From contig NW_024881840.1 in NCBI RefSeq assembly GCF_019059575.1, positions 372,001-436,000 on the forward strand: 64,000 nucleotides of DNA. The letters are read 5' to 3'. The notes beneath the pieces are model-generated. The model had not been told where the DNA came from and did not search any database. It saw only the letters and a program-made list of their open reading frames with translations. Numbering within the stretch: position 1 is the stretch's first letter; the number at the start of each line of letters is the position of its first letter. This stretch comes from Amphibalanus amphitrite. Taxonomy: Eukaryota; Arthropoda; Thecostraca; Balanomorpha; Balanidae. This document shows, piece after piece, positions 12,395-23,343 of the stretch. The translations under genes and the position numbers were made by a program.

Positions 12395-14270
12395 GTGAGT
12401 TGTCCCCGGTGCCCGTGGAGACGGGTGGGTGGGTGGATGAGGCACAGATAGCGTGATGTGAGGCGACGAAAAGCTCAGTCTTTTCCGACCAAATGATAAT
12501 AGCATAGATCAGAAATCGTAGGCGGACTTGCTTATTAAGAATACAATGTGAAGTGTTAGCGCGACTTTGCATTCGGAGGAGATGACATTGAAATAAGATA
12601 GGTATGATCAGGTTGTCAGTCGTCAGTGTGCCTACGTCTTACAAAAGTTGAAATAATTTAGATACCGGAATCGCCATAAGCTGAATGAATATAGCGTCAT
12701 ACCGATGCCGAACAATTAATTCAGTACACGCCGTCTAATTATGCCGGGAACAGAAGCTGGCGACTTCCGCAGGGGAAATTCCTCTGGAACAACTTTAAAC
12801 TTGTGATTTCTTATTAGACCGGCGTCGACCGGAACACTTCCACCCTGGTTTCGTCCCATACCGTCTGGTTTCGTCTGATACGCTAAGAAGGAACGGCTAG
12901 GCTGCCCAGGGATATTTCCACGGGATTACGTGGACTGAAGAACACTGACCAACATCGAGGGTCGAACGATACCTACACCAACAAGACACGCTTGGTAATA
13001 GGGATGAGTTGAACCCAAATTGTTTCACAATCAGCAGTGGTTCGTGATGAGGTGAAGTGGTTCAGTGGTTGTAAAGAGCTCAGGTGAAGTGTTTCAATAA
13101 ATCAATAAAAAAAAAAACGCCAACAACGTGTAACCCATATCACAGCTCGCCTAGCGTGTGCATCTTGTGCGCCTGCCAAAAGATGGCGCTAGTGGTAAAC
13201 GCCTGAAGTTATGCTGTACCGGATAGCTTATATGGCGCGACGGCGCGTAAAGGCTTTCTCCCTCCATACACAATCGTACGGAGATTGATGTCGATTGTTT
13301 TTTGCGAATATATTACCGTTTCAGCTGTATTGTTGTCTTCACTGAACTCTCAAATGAATTTGTATAGTGTGATAACGGCGTTCAGCGACAAGAAAAATGA
13401 TATTGAATTGCCTATTACTGCTGGTAAATACGCGAACTTTGACGTATTCTCACTAAGTACGATCGAACTTTGGGTCTCTTTGAAAGAAGAGAACTGCAGT
13501 ATACATTGCAGCGCTGGATTAGCTAAGGCTTGATGTATCTTGCAAAATCGCAACGGTCACTTTCGATTCCATCGAGGGAGAATGAGCGCACAGTTACAAC
13601 AGTTATACATCACCAATCCATCCATGTGGCGAATGAATACCCGGCAACTCTCATAATGACCAAAATAACATCCTTATTACATTTCGGATGCTTTTCTTCT
13701 CAACTTCTGGTCACTTGGGCCACATGCATGCTCCGCTACCGATTCATTATACGTTCCCTGTAGCAAGTGAGCCACTGACTTTAGTCATATATCCCCCCGT
13801 CCACCGCTGCTGGTCCTCAGCTGCTTCACTTTAACCCGACTGAAAATGAAACTGCCAGCGCCTCCTCACCATCCGCCCCTCGGCCGTCGGCCCGCGACGG
13901 ACTGAAAAGCGAAAACATTTTTAATACGGCGCCCCTATGCGGAGCGGGCGCCGCCGGCCTGAGTAGACGATCAAAGCAGATTCTTACAATGACATTAAAA
14001 TGAAGCGTACTCAAAGTGCAGAAAACAAAGCATCATTTCCGCAACGCAATATGTTCGCTTTGTTTTGAAAAGGTAAAAACGTTGAGTGTTCCGAAATTTG
14101 TCTGTCACTGCCACGCTCTCTTTTTTCCTTTTTTTACATTTACAATTTCTACTTGAATATATTCAACGAACATTTGGTAGTGTCTGATAATTTTGGACTT
14201 GCTGCGTAATTTGAAAGCTGGCATTTTTAGTTTCACGTTCTGAATAAGGCCAAGCTGCTTATACCCCGCG
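12395..14270. other. Intron 1
   Basis: An intron of 1.9 kb with a GTGAGT donor. Apart from the acceptor duplication at its 3' end it shows no repeat family seen elsewhere in the window. A GGGTGGGTGGGTGG run follows the donor by about 30 bases. The chance frames at 13285-13763 have no domain signature. Confidence 0.6.
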
Positions 14271-14376
14271 TTTCAGATTGCTCCCATCCTGTAGTCTCTG
14301 CCACGGTGTCTGACCTGAACTCCCTCCTCGTTTCAGACCACTCCCATCGTGTAGCCTCTGCCACGGTGGTTGTGGC
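14271..14376 (+). repeat. 60-bp tandem duplication of the exon 2 acceptor
   Basis: The sequence around the acceptor and exon start occurs twice, offset by exactly 60 bp: CGTTTCAGA, then CTCCCATC, GTAG and CTCTGCCACGGTG recur in the same order. Acceptor AGs are at 14275-14276 and 14335-14336. Use of the upstream AG would add 20 residues in frame, from DCSHPVV to NSLLVS, with no stop. The downstream site has the richer pyrimidine tract (CTCCCTCCTCGTTTCAG) and is taken as the main one. Confidence 0.8.
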
Positions 14377-14444
14377 CGGCAACCAGCCTCCCCAGTTCTC
14401 CGACCAGCGCTACCAGGCCAACGTCTACGAAAACGCCGGCACCG
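14337..14444 (+). CDS. CadN: Neural-cadherin-like exon 2 (EC boundary)
   Basis: A phase 1 to phase 1 exon of 108 nt with a TTTCAG acceptor and an ACCG/GTGAGT donor. It encodes DHSHRVASATVVVAGNQPPQF, the last strand of one EC repeat and its linker, then SDQRYQANVYENAGTG, the first strand of the next. The linker reads AGNQPPQF where a calcium-binding DxNDNxPxF would be usual. The acidic pair is missing, so this joint may bind fewer calcium ions and be flexible. YENAGTG is the usual (V/S)xENxxxG motif. An upstream in-frame acceptor copy could lengthen the exon by 60 nt. Confidence 0.88.
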
Positions 14445-15478
14445 GTGAGTTTGATTGTTCGCTACGGGCGGCTGTCTCACTGCGCTCAGGACACCGTGCA
14501 CACTTTAATAGAACAGAAATGCGCAGGTATGTGTCACTCCAATGGCAAGAATCTTTTGGGAAGAGGGCTGTCAGTTCGGCTGATGGAAGAAAAGCCTTAA
14601 CACGGAGCTAACGACGATGCTCGAGGACGGTGAAGCCTGCGGTGGACCGGCCGCATTGTGCACCTGTCCCGTCGAACTCTGAGTCACCTACCAGTCCATG
14701 ACCAGCCGAGCGCAGCGGCCGGCTCACGTCCGCCGACCACATCCTGCGCCGCCGACCGCCGGCCGTAGGCACGCCGCGCCGAGAGCGGCCGGCCGTGCCG
14801 CCGTAGCCGCCCATTTCCGCGCCGCATTAGTGGCCGTAGCCGGGGTTTAGGCGGCCCCGGTCCGCGCCGGAGCGCTGCTCCCGCAGGGACGAGCCGAGCG
14901 GCCGGCCGACCGGCCGATACCGGCACCCATCGATTATCAGGCGCGTCTGTGCGGCGGGGGCGGCACCGGCCGCCGGCCACCTCTCCCCGCTCAGCTCTGG
15001 TGTGAGCACTCACCAGACAAGGCTACGTCATTGCTTTTGTCACTGAGAGACGAGAGTGTTTGCTGCTAGAAGGCTGGCTTTTCTGCTGAAAACTGCGATT
15101 CCTACGGGAAGATGCACGGCGCCCGCCGGTGACCTGGGTCGCTGACAGTACGGGGAACCCCCGGCGTGCTCGGTGACCAGCGGACCGCACGGCCGGGCCA
15201 CCGCCAGTGGCGTCTCAGCCGGCTCTTTCAGTGTCTGTTAGCTAGTTCGAGCATTGTCGCGCTAAACAGCTGATACAGCCTGTTGAAAGTCAGCCGTGCG
15301 AGAGGCTTAGCATACATAATTGTAGCGGCCGCGCTCGAGAATAGTGTTTCCGGGAGAAAATTACAGCGCTTATGTGTTTCGGGACTGAAATGATTTAGTT
15401 GGTGTTTTCAGCTCGAAGCGCGCCTCTGTGGCGTTATTTGTAACCGAGGACTAGACACAATTCAGATGCTTACATGAG
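14445..15478. other. Intron 2, first part, with a GC-rich block
   Basis: The block at 14690-15010 is very rich in CGGCCGGC words and gives overlapping frames in all directions without any domain. I see no gene. The hAT-like element starts 8 bp beyond the end of this stretch. Confidence 0.5.
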
Positions 15479-16238
15479 ACGGAAACTAGAGGTGGCAAAA
15501 TGTGGACCCGGGGACCCGGTCTATGGAACCGGTCTGGACCCAGATGGGTCCAGACCGGGTCCCCCAAAATATTTGGCCGGGTCCAACCGGGTCCTATCTG
15601 TCATTTCCCTGTGCTTTATGGTAAATATTAAATTAATATCTTTTATGCTTTGGCAAACATAGTCATAGTTGATGCAGTTTCCAGTTCATAAGTCCCAATT
15701 CCACTTTTGAATTTTAATATTCCTACAGATTGGGCTACCTATTCTATAGCATAGGTACTGGTCAGTCTTGCTTCAATTTCTTATCTTGTCACCTAAAACA
15801 GAATAAACAAGTTCTAAGTGCTAGCAATCCAGAAAACATTTCACCAAATGTTTGTACGGATCACTTCCATTCAGTTTGCTGTACAAAACCTAGCAATATT
15901 TTGAGCTGTAGAAATCAAATACCAATAACATATGTAGGTAAGTAGGTATGACTGAAATCCATTTATAAATGGACACAAATCCAATTGAAGCAAGGCTGAC
16001 CAGTGGCATTCTCACCTGCCTTTCCAAAGACATTGACATACCAAAGTCACTATGCCCACCGGAAATCAGAGTTCATGTTTGATATTCAAATGCATTTCAT
16101 AACTCAAACAGCCTTGAAATTATTTCTATCACGGCCAGAAGACAACTCATAAAACCAACATTGACATGCCCTTTCATAAATCCATAAAGCTAAAAATGAA
16201 TCCAAGGCATTCTCCAGAAACCGTAGTATTGATCAGAT

Positions 16239-16330
16239 TTTTAGCCAACTGGCGCCGCATGGTGGCGCTAGCAGAGCGTATTATATATAGCGCTCTACTA
16301 GCGCCATCATACGGCAGCAGCTGGCAAAAA
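16239..16330. repeat. Imperfect hairpin with ~40-bp arms
   Basis: The left arm starts TTTTAGCCAACTGGCG and runs to GCTAGCAGAGCG; the right arm is its near complement, ending GGCAAAAAA, around a short ATATATA loop. The arms match at most positions, including TGGCGCTAG. It could be a very small foldback element inside the hAT-like host. No target duplication was identified. Confidence 0.75.
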
Positions 16331-16571
16331 AACTGAGTCAATACCAATGCCCTTCTCCAAGGCCAATGATTCCGTGTTGATGTGAAAATGGCGCATTTGA
16401 GCGTCATATATGCTATACCTTACGCACGCTAATCTACTGCATAAAGGTTACAATTTGGGAACACGTTTGGGAAGAAATCAGGTAAGTCTCAGAACCCTTG
16501 GTATTTATTCTATATCTAGGTACTAACAACAAAATGTAGTTTGTTTTCTACGTTAATAAATTGGCACTTAA

Positions 16572-19351
16572 AGGGACCATCCCACCTTAACATTAGTTTT
16601 GAGTTGAGATAGCCAAGTTTGCGGCCAGGCTCAGAAACCACCATTTATCCTGGTCGCAACCCCCGCAGCTTTATGGCGTTCAAGAAATTTCTTCCCTTTA
16701 CTTGCAGGGTGGGACCAGCTTAGTCCCTATCTCTTAACCATTAGCGGTTTTTTGATGACGTCAGCAGTCATTTCAACGCCCGCCATTCCTTGAACCCGAG
16801 TTTTGCTGACCTTGAGCTCCCTTTTTTATCAACGTGAAATCCGTCGTCGGCGCTGAGAAAGCCTATTGCTTTTCATTTTAATTTGAATATTAGAAGATAC
16901 CCACCACTGGAACTTGGACTGATATTATACCAAGGCCGAAGATGATCAAGCTGCCTGCTATATCTGGAGCTTGGTGTTCAACTTCAACATGGAATAAAAA
17001 ACAAAATATCAAAGCAAACTGGATATGGTACTGCAAGTTAAAGTCCAAAGAAATTTGAAGAGCTGACAATTGACATTCATTCTTTTCCTGCAAGGTTTCC
17101 ATATGGAGATCACAGTCATACCATGAAGAAATATTTTTGATGTTAACAGTTGAAAGGGGATTTATCTTCCAGTTTTGACGAAAGACGCTGCTGACTGTCT
17201 TTGGAAAAGGATGTCGGCAGGAGGTGCAATTGTGCTTGTGAAGTGGTTATAACTGGTCTTTTCACAGTATTAAATTAAATGTGCCATTGCAGCCAAGTGT
17301 GTTATCATGTAAGGTAAAATCAAAACTACAATGTTGGTTTTACGAGCATTGAGAACATGAGAAGGCTGGTAGGTAACACCTGCCTGTGCTCGTAAATCAT
17401 GCTGCCAGAGTATTCTAAATTAATTTTATCATACACTTTTGTTGTCCAGAATGGTTGCACTATTGTTTGGTATCATATTATTCCATGTAAATATGGTAGT
17501 GTAAAGTCTGACCAACATGTTACCAGATTTGAAGCTGTTACGTTACCTAAGTACCTGTTTTTTACTGGCGTGGTGAATGTCACCTGGATTTTGTTTTGAG
17601 GTGCAGACCTAGTAACTCTGACTACATGGGTTTGAAGCTATTATCTATTCTGTTTTTACTGGCCTGGTGAATGGCGACTGATGTTGTCCGTGGATGGCAC
17701 TGAAACAAATTTTGAGTGTTTTGTACAGTGTTTTAATACAATGCTGAGGGCTGAAAGTTGTCTTGTTTAGAGTGGTGAAAGTTCAGGATATGCCAGCCAC
17801 CATGGTGGGTCAGAGTTAAATGTGTTGCAGTCAGTTCGGCTTCGGCAAGCACACGGATGGGCATACGCATCAAGACCTGCTCTGCCATACTTTCAGCCAA
17901 TTTTACCTAGGTAAGTCTTTTCTTTTTTCTGCCAAAAGCTATGACATTGTGAATTTCAGCACTGTGGCCTGTGTGTAGCTTTCAGGAAAGCAATTCTAAA
18001 TAAAGCTCTGATAAAGTGCAAAATCAGCAATGCAGCCCTCTATTACATTTTCTACAACATCTTACTTGTTCCTTGCATGGAGAGAAAAATGCAATGTTAT
18101 GAATTCGTTTTTTCACATAATTTGACAAGCATGCAGTTACCTGCTACTATCACTGCACAAAACAGAGCAGAAAACATCAGTTGATCAAACACAAGACATA
18201 ACAGAAGTTTACAACATAGGGCTGCCGAACCTGCTTCCTCCACCACAGTTGATGCCATTTCCTAGCCTGGCTTGATGTGAGCACTGAATAGCTGCTTTGT
18301 CTAATTACAGCTCACTACCATTCAACTTAAACTACTCTCTTTAAAGTAAGAGTGAGAGCGTTCAGTGTTCATAGCAGCTCGACAGACGACAGACAACAAA
18401 CATCTTGACAAACCAACCAGTATTTGATTTGGCTAATGATTTATGTGCTTGTTGTATCATGGCCAAACTACTTTAACAGCAATAATCCCTGTTTCATCTT
18501 GATCTTGCTTTTATTTCCATTTGAACTCAGATCTTGAAACAATCATCTGAAGTGATATCAGATACTGGCTTCTGTTTCTCTTGAAAGCAAGTTAAAACAA
18601 CAATGATAAACTAAGGCAGGAGATGTGAGTTGTGGTAGTAGATTTTTGATTCAACATATGTCAACCTTATATTGCTTGAGACCTCTGTGACAGACAAACA
18701 AATATTTATAGTATTTTGATAGTTTGGATTCTTGGCTTGATTTAGCAGATCAGCTGTGAACCTTGACTTTGAAATCACATAAATGTCATGGTACCCGAAC
18801 GAATCCTCGCATGACATTTCTTCGTAGCACAATTTTTCGTCCGCATTTCTTCGTCTACAAATCTTCGTCGGTGCATTTATTTGTCCCTCAATGCTTACTC
18901 TTGCATATATTTGCGTTGAAGAAGAAATGCGAACCGATTTTCATATACCCTGGTGCGAGACAAAGTAATGCGATAGGTACGAATAAATGCCCTGACGAAG
19001 ATTTGCAGACGAAGAATTGCGATACGAAGAAATGCCATAAGAATTGTCCTGGAATCCTTTATTGGCCATCATATATTGACCTTGATAAGATAAACGCATC
19101 ATTCGCGCAATATTTGTCGCACTTTGATACCAAACTATTGCTTCCAAATGCCGACGTAAAGAAAACCTTTATGTGACGTCATAGAAACAGCGGATTTCCC
19201 AAAAAGTAAACAAAAATAAAAGTCTTATATCTCGAAAACGGGTGAATATTTTCCGGTAAAATTTGGTAGATGTTCATTTTCGCTCTTTGTGATTCACGCT
19301 ACATCACTTTTATGCCAATTCATTAACTTTTTTGAAGGTGGGAGGGTCCCT
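16572..19351 (-). mobile_element. TTAA-flanked TIR transposon, copy B (inverted to A)
   Basis: This is the reverse complement of copy A, 2780 bp, with TTAA at 16568-16571 and 19352-19355. It lacks the nested MITE and so shows the unoccupied TAA site near 17040. The 137-aa frame at 18763-19176 corresponds to the 139-aa frame of A after loss of two codons; I do not recognise the protein. It lies inside the hAT-like element, so it inserted after that element. With A it forms an inverted pair about 11 kb apart, which could fold into long double-stranded RNA if both lie in one transcript. Confidence 0.85.
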
Positions 19352-19355
19352 TTAA

Positions 19356-20360
19356 CCCGCGCACCGACGGGGGTCTGCGCCAACTTAGTACCGACGGGGG
19401 GGGGGGGCGGTCATCCGCCCCCCCCCCTGAGATCTCGAGAACGAAGCAAGATAGCGACAAGCGGTAAACGGCATCGGATACGCACGGCCAAGATCTACAA
19501 TTTTTACTAAGGTCATTTTCAGGTCAGGTCAAAGATGACGTCACAGGGGTCGAAAAAGTCAAAATGGCGGCGCTAGATATGGAGAGAGTTTTTCTCGAAT
19601 AACTTTCGAATTAGTCAAGATAGGAACAAACTAAGGGCATCATCGTGATCCTCTCGTCAATCCGCATCGAATGATATATATGTTGACCTCGAAAGGTCAA
19701 GGTCAAAGGTTGACCTCAGGTCACGTGACCTCGAGGTCATCATGTATATCTTTCGATGCGTCTTGACGAGCTGAACACAATGAGACCATCCACGCGTCTG
19801 TATCTTGTTCCTGTACGGAGTTATTGGCCAAAAACCTTTGGTGACCTTTGATGACGTCACATGACCTCACAGCTGCCCAACAGCAAAACAGACCTCAAGG
19901 TAGTGAAGGTTGATCGTATATGAAGTCATGTATGGTATATGGGGCCATTCCGACCCGTTTTAGTGGTAAAAACAGGGAGTTGATTTTTCCCCCATTGACT
20001 TATAATGGGGAGGTCGCGAAATTGACCTGACCTTAGGTCACCGATATCAAAATTCCGAGATATACAAATTGTAGCTACTAATGACCTAATAATATCCTGC
20101 GACTTTCAAAGGCCTCTGACATCTACTGTAGCTCTGGCACGGTGACAAAGTTGCAAAAAAGTGACTTGAGGTTGGGTCATTCAAAGTGACCTGGTGACCT
20201 GACCTCAAAAATTAGGAGGTTCAAACTTGCACACCATGTGTAAAATTGATGAGGTTATAGTCATACCAAATTTCGCGGCGCTACACGCCGCGGTTTTCCC
20301 GCTATTCGCGAAAAACCTCAGGGGGGGGGCGGATATCCGCCCCCCCCGTCGGTGCGCGGG
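19356..20360. mobile_element. G/C-run TIR element D
   Basis: The ends are inverted repeats starting CCCGCGCACCGACGGGGG. TTAA stands on the left and TTAG on the right, so the target duplication is imperfect. The left TTAA is also the right TTAA of copy B, so D appears to have inserted exactly at that site. Just inside each end a G-run/C-run pair can fold as a hairpin (GGGGCGG-ATCCGCCCC type). At the left end ACCGACGGGGG occurs twice, 25-35 bp apart. The interior has at least fifteen AGGTCA/TGACCT words. No coding frame of note was found. Confidence 0.75.
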
Positions 20361-21100
20361 TTAGGTCATGATCGCAACCTTGCAGTACTTAAAAGTTAAT
20401 TGCCACTTGCCATTGCGATTTTGCAGTACTTTAACCCCAACAAAATTTTGCAGTGATTTAACGCCTGTTTTGTCCTTGCATTGCTATCGTGTCGACATGG
20501 TGTCGACATTTCTGGCGGACCTCACAAAGTTTTGATGTTTCTATTTTGATTTTGAATGTTTTCTCGTTTGGGGCCTTGGATAGTTGATATTTGTAAGGAC
20601 TAATGAATTAATTCTAAAAACGAATATCTTTTACCAAAAATATTAGAAAAGGTATGTATCAGTATGTTATCTTGTTCCATGATGATGTTAGGTTCTGACT
20701 CTGGTGAAGGCATTGCTCCATGGATCCCCAGTTCACATCATTTTTAGCAGCTGTAGGAAAAGTGGCTTATGGTTAGCATGAAATTCATTGGTCTACTTAC
20801 TTCTTATATTCTTAAATATGACCTGAATCTGGTTCTAAAATACAAACTGTGAAGCGAAATGAAATGACCATGGCATGAGTTTTTTACTTTGCAACACAAG
20901 TATGCCCAATTAGAAAGAAACTATTTTCTTCTTGCTATACCTACAACTGTACACAATTTTCATAATGAATTTCGGGAACGGGTCAATCTGGTTCCAACGC
21001 TGACTTAGACCGGGTCTGACCGGTTCCAGAAATGTGCCAGTCAGACCGGGTCCGGGTCCGGGTCCCAAAATTTTCCAGTTTTGCCACCTCTAACGGAAAC

Positions 21101-21357
21101 TAGCAGATCCAAGGGGCTGGTGGCGTCTCGAACATGTATCCCTGCCCCTTCAACTTGCATTTTTATTGGTTAACGATCTTTCGTTGACGCCACAACCACT
21201 TTCACTGTGTTCAATCTTTAAAGACGAAAATTCTGCCCAAGCTGGTAATGCTGTAAGCGTACGTATAACATGGACCTCGTCGGTAAGGACGCATATGGAC
21301 CAGCTATCATATAAACGCTCCGTCGGGGAAAATTGAATGACAAGCGCTAGTATGCCG
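21101..21357. other. Short intronic gap between two elements
   Basis: Unique-looking non-coding sequence between the right target duplication of the hAT-like element and the target duplication of the LINE. I see nothing in it. Confidence 0.6.
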
Positions 21358-23343
21358 GTTATGCAAGGGTTGTTGTTGTTGTTGTTGTTATTTCCCCGCG
21401 GGCCGGCCTACGGCCGGCCGTAGCCCGCAGGCTCTCGGTAGCGGAGGAAGCCGCGGGCCAGCGCCGCCACGGCCCCGCCGTCCCGCAGCCGAGTCGCATC
21501 GGGGTGTATGTTCCCGAACAGGCGTAGTCGCATGCCCGCCAGGCAGGGGCAGTGCAGCAGCACGTGCTCCGGCGTGTCGGCCTCCTCTCGGCAGACCAGA
21601 CACAGTGCCGCCGGGCACTTCAGGTCCTCGCACTGCTGGCAGGTCGGTGTTGGGTGACGGCCGATCCTGTGCAGGTAGCTCGTCGAGAGCCCCCAGTGGC
21701 CCGCTCGGAGCTGGTGCACATTCACCGCGTCTTCCCTCGTCTCGTTGAGGACAGGTGTCGGGAACCTGTCTCTCATGATCCGCCTGAAGAAGCTGTCGGG
21801 CCAGCGATCTCGCCAGGCCTTGGAGGCGGCGCGGCCGACTGCCTTAGTGAGGCTGCGGACGTCCACAGGCGCGGCTGCCTGTGGTAAGCTGGAGGCCTCC
21901 TTGGCCAGCTCGTCCGCCCGTTCGTTGCCTGGGAGGCCACAGTGGGCCGGGACCCACTGCAGCCATGTCGGTCTGTCCGGGGCCGCCAGGAGCAGGCGCC
22001 ATATCTCGGCTCCCAGCGTCGTCCGCTGTTCTCCGGCGCCCGTCGCGAGCGCGGCGAGCGCAGCCTGGGAGTCGGTGCAGAGCACCAGCGGGGTCGCAGA
22101 CGTTGCGTCCTCCAGCTGCTGCACCTCCTCCAGAGCGGCACGCATCGCCACCAGCTCGGCGCGGGTGCTACTGCAGACGGCGCCGGCCGGCGTCCGGGTC
22201 GTCCTCTCTTCTCCAGAGGGCAGGGTGATCAGGGCACCACTGCCCCCGGACGCGACACCGCCCTCTGCCGAGCCGTCGCTCCAGATCCAGGTCGCCTGGT
22301 CTGGCAGGGTCGCGAGGTGTTCCTCGGCCGCCGCCCGGCGGACCTCGTCGCGTGCCTCCCTGCTAACAGCCGCGCCGACGTCCAGCCGGATCGCCACCCC
22401 CGAACAGTCCGACCATGGAGGGAGGGTGATGTGTAGTCGCTCCTCCACGGGTGTCTCCTGAAGACCAAGCCGGGTGAGGGCCTCCCGTCCCACATCACGC
22501 CAGCCGGTGGTGGTCCGCAGTCGTCGGGGGGCTGTCCTCGCTGCTACCTCACGGAGAGGGTCATCGGTCCTCTGCGACGCCGCGGTGGCGGTCAGTCTGA
22601 CGGCCAACGCCTCCCTGCGCGCCCGGACCGGGACCATGCCAGCCTCCGCCATCAGCGGGTCTCTCGGCGTGCTGATCGGGCAGCCGGTCACGACGCGCGC
22701 TGTGGCACGCATCTCCCTCTCCAGCAGCTCCACGTGCGACTCCGACGCCGCCGGGAGCCATGCCGCCGCCGCGTACTCGAGTGCACCACGGACGTAACCG
22801 TTGGCGACGGTTCGCAGCTGCGGCTCTTGCAGGCCCCACGAGCGCGCCGTCAGCTTCCTCAGTTGGGCCACACGCGGCTTCACCTTGCGGTGGAGACGAG
22901 AGCAGTGCTCCCCGAAGTGGAGCAATCTGTCAAAGGTCACGCCGAGCAGATGGAGATGTCGGGTGCCCTTGACTGCCGTGCCGTCCACCCTCAGCACGAT
23001 GTCGCGGGCATCTTCGTGCCGTTGGGACAGTACCAGGACCTGCGTCTTGCTGCCCGCCAGCCGCATCTTCCACTTCCGCGCCCAGGCCGCCATCACGTCT
23101 GCAGCTCTCTGAGCGCGTACCATCGCTTGCGCAATGGTCGCTCCGGAGCTGAGGGTGGCGGTGTCGTCGGCGTACATGTAGATCGATGTGCCGTCAACCT
23201 TCCGGAGCTCCTCCACCAAGTCCGCCGACCACAGGGTGAACAGGGTCGGGGCGAGCACGGAGCCCTGGGGGAGGCCCGCTCGGAAGGGACGGCTGCTGCT
23301 GCGGACGCCGTTGACTTCCGCGCATGCACGTTATGCAAGGGTT
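21358..23343 (-). mobile_element. 5'-truncated non-LTR retrotransposon (I/R1-like group) with 14-bp target duplication
   Basis: The element proper is 21372-23329 on the minus strand. The direct repeat GTTATGCAAGGGTT stands at both sides (21358-21371 and 23330-23343). The 3' end is a short (AAC)n tail, seen as TTG repeats on + at 21372-21389, directly after a GC-rich stem (CGGCCGGCC palindromes). It is cut off inside the reverse transcriptase, just before the GLPQGS motif, the usual result of incomplete target-primed reverse transcription. A perfect target duplication and an undamaged frame suggest a recent insertion. Confidence 0.93.
21408..23329 (-). pseudogene. LINE ORF2 fragment: RT C-terminal half, RNase H, zinc knuckle
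   Basis: The frame is open from the truncation point to a TAG at 21408, about 640 codons. In order it shows the GLPQGSVLAP motif, YMYADDTATLS (catalytic YADD of reverse transcriptase), the thumb/connector region, then an RNase H domain with its four acidic positions (WSDGSAEG, STRAELVAM, LCTDSQAAL, GNERADELAK). A cysteine/histidine cluster follows (CLVCREEADTPEHVLLHC). The RNase H plus C-terminal CCHC layout fits the I, Loa or R1-related clades; I cannot pick one. The 3' UTR is only about 18 bp. The palm N-terminus, the endonuclease and ORF1 are missing, so the copy is not self-sufficient. Confidence 0.93.

Larger units (their letters stand above)
15487..21092. mobile_element. hAT-like TIR element hosting nested insertions
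   Basis: The ends are inverted repeats starting TAGAGGTGGCAAAA, and the perfect 8-bp direct repeat ACGGAAAC flanks them (15479-15486 and 21093-21100). An 8-bp duplication and TA-initial ends fit the hAT superfamily. Both sub-terminal regions carry GGGTCC/ACCCGG words in both orientations. Two other elements lie inside (16572-19351 and 19356-20360); without them the host is about 1.8 kb. Its own remaining sequence (15487-16567 and 20365-21092) shows no transposase, so it is a non-autonomous copy. Confidence 0.85.

Noticed and set aside
17590..17920. Possible captured exon in copy B ending at CCTAG/GTAAGTC
   Set aside because: The donor is good, but the upstream sequence has stops in all frames and no clear acceptor, and the same sequence is simply part of the transposon in both copies.
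21745..22461. Plus-strand frames of up to 238 aa across the LINE
   Set aside because: They are antisense shadows of the RT/RNase H frame on the minus strand, which has the catalytic motifs.
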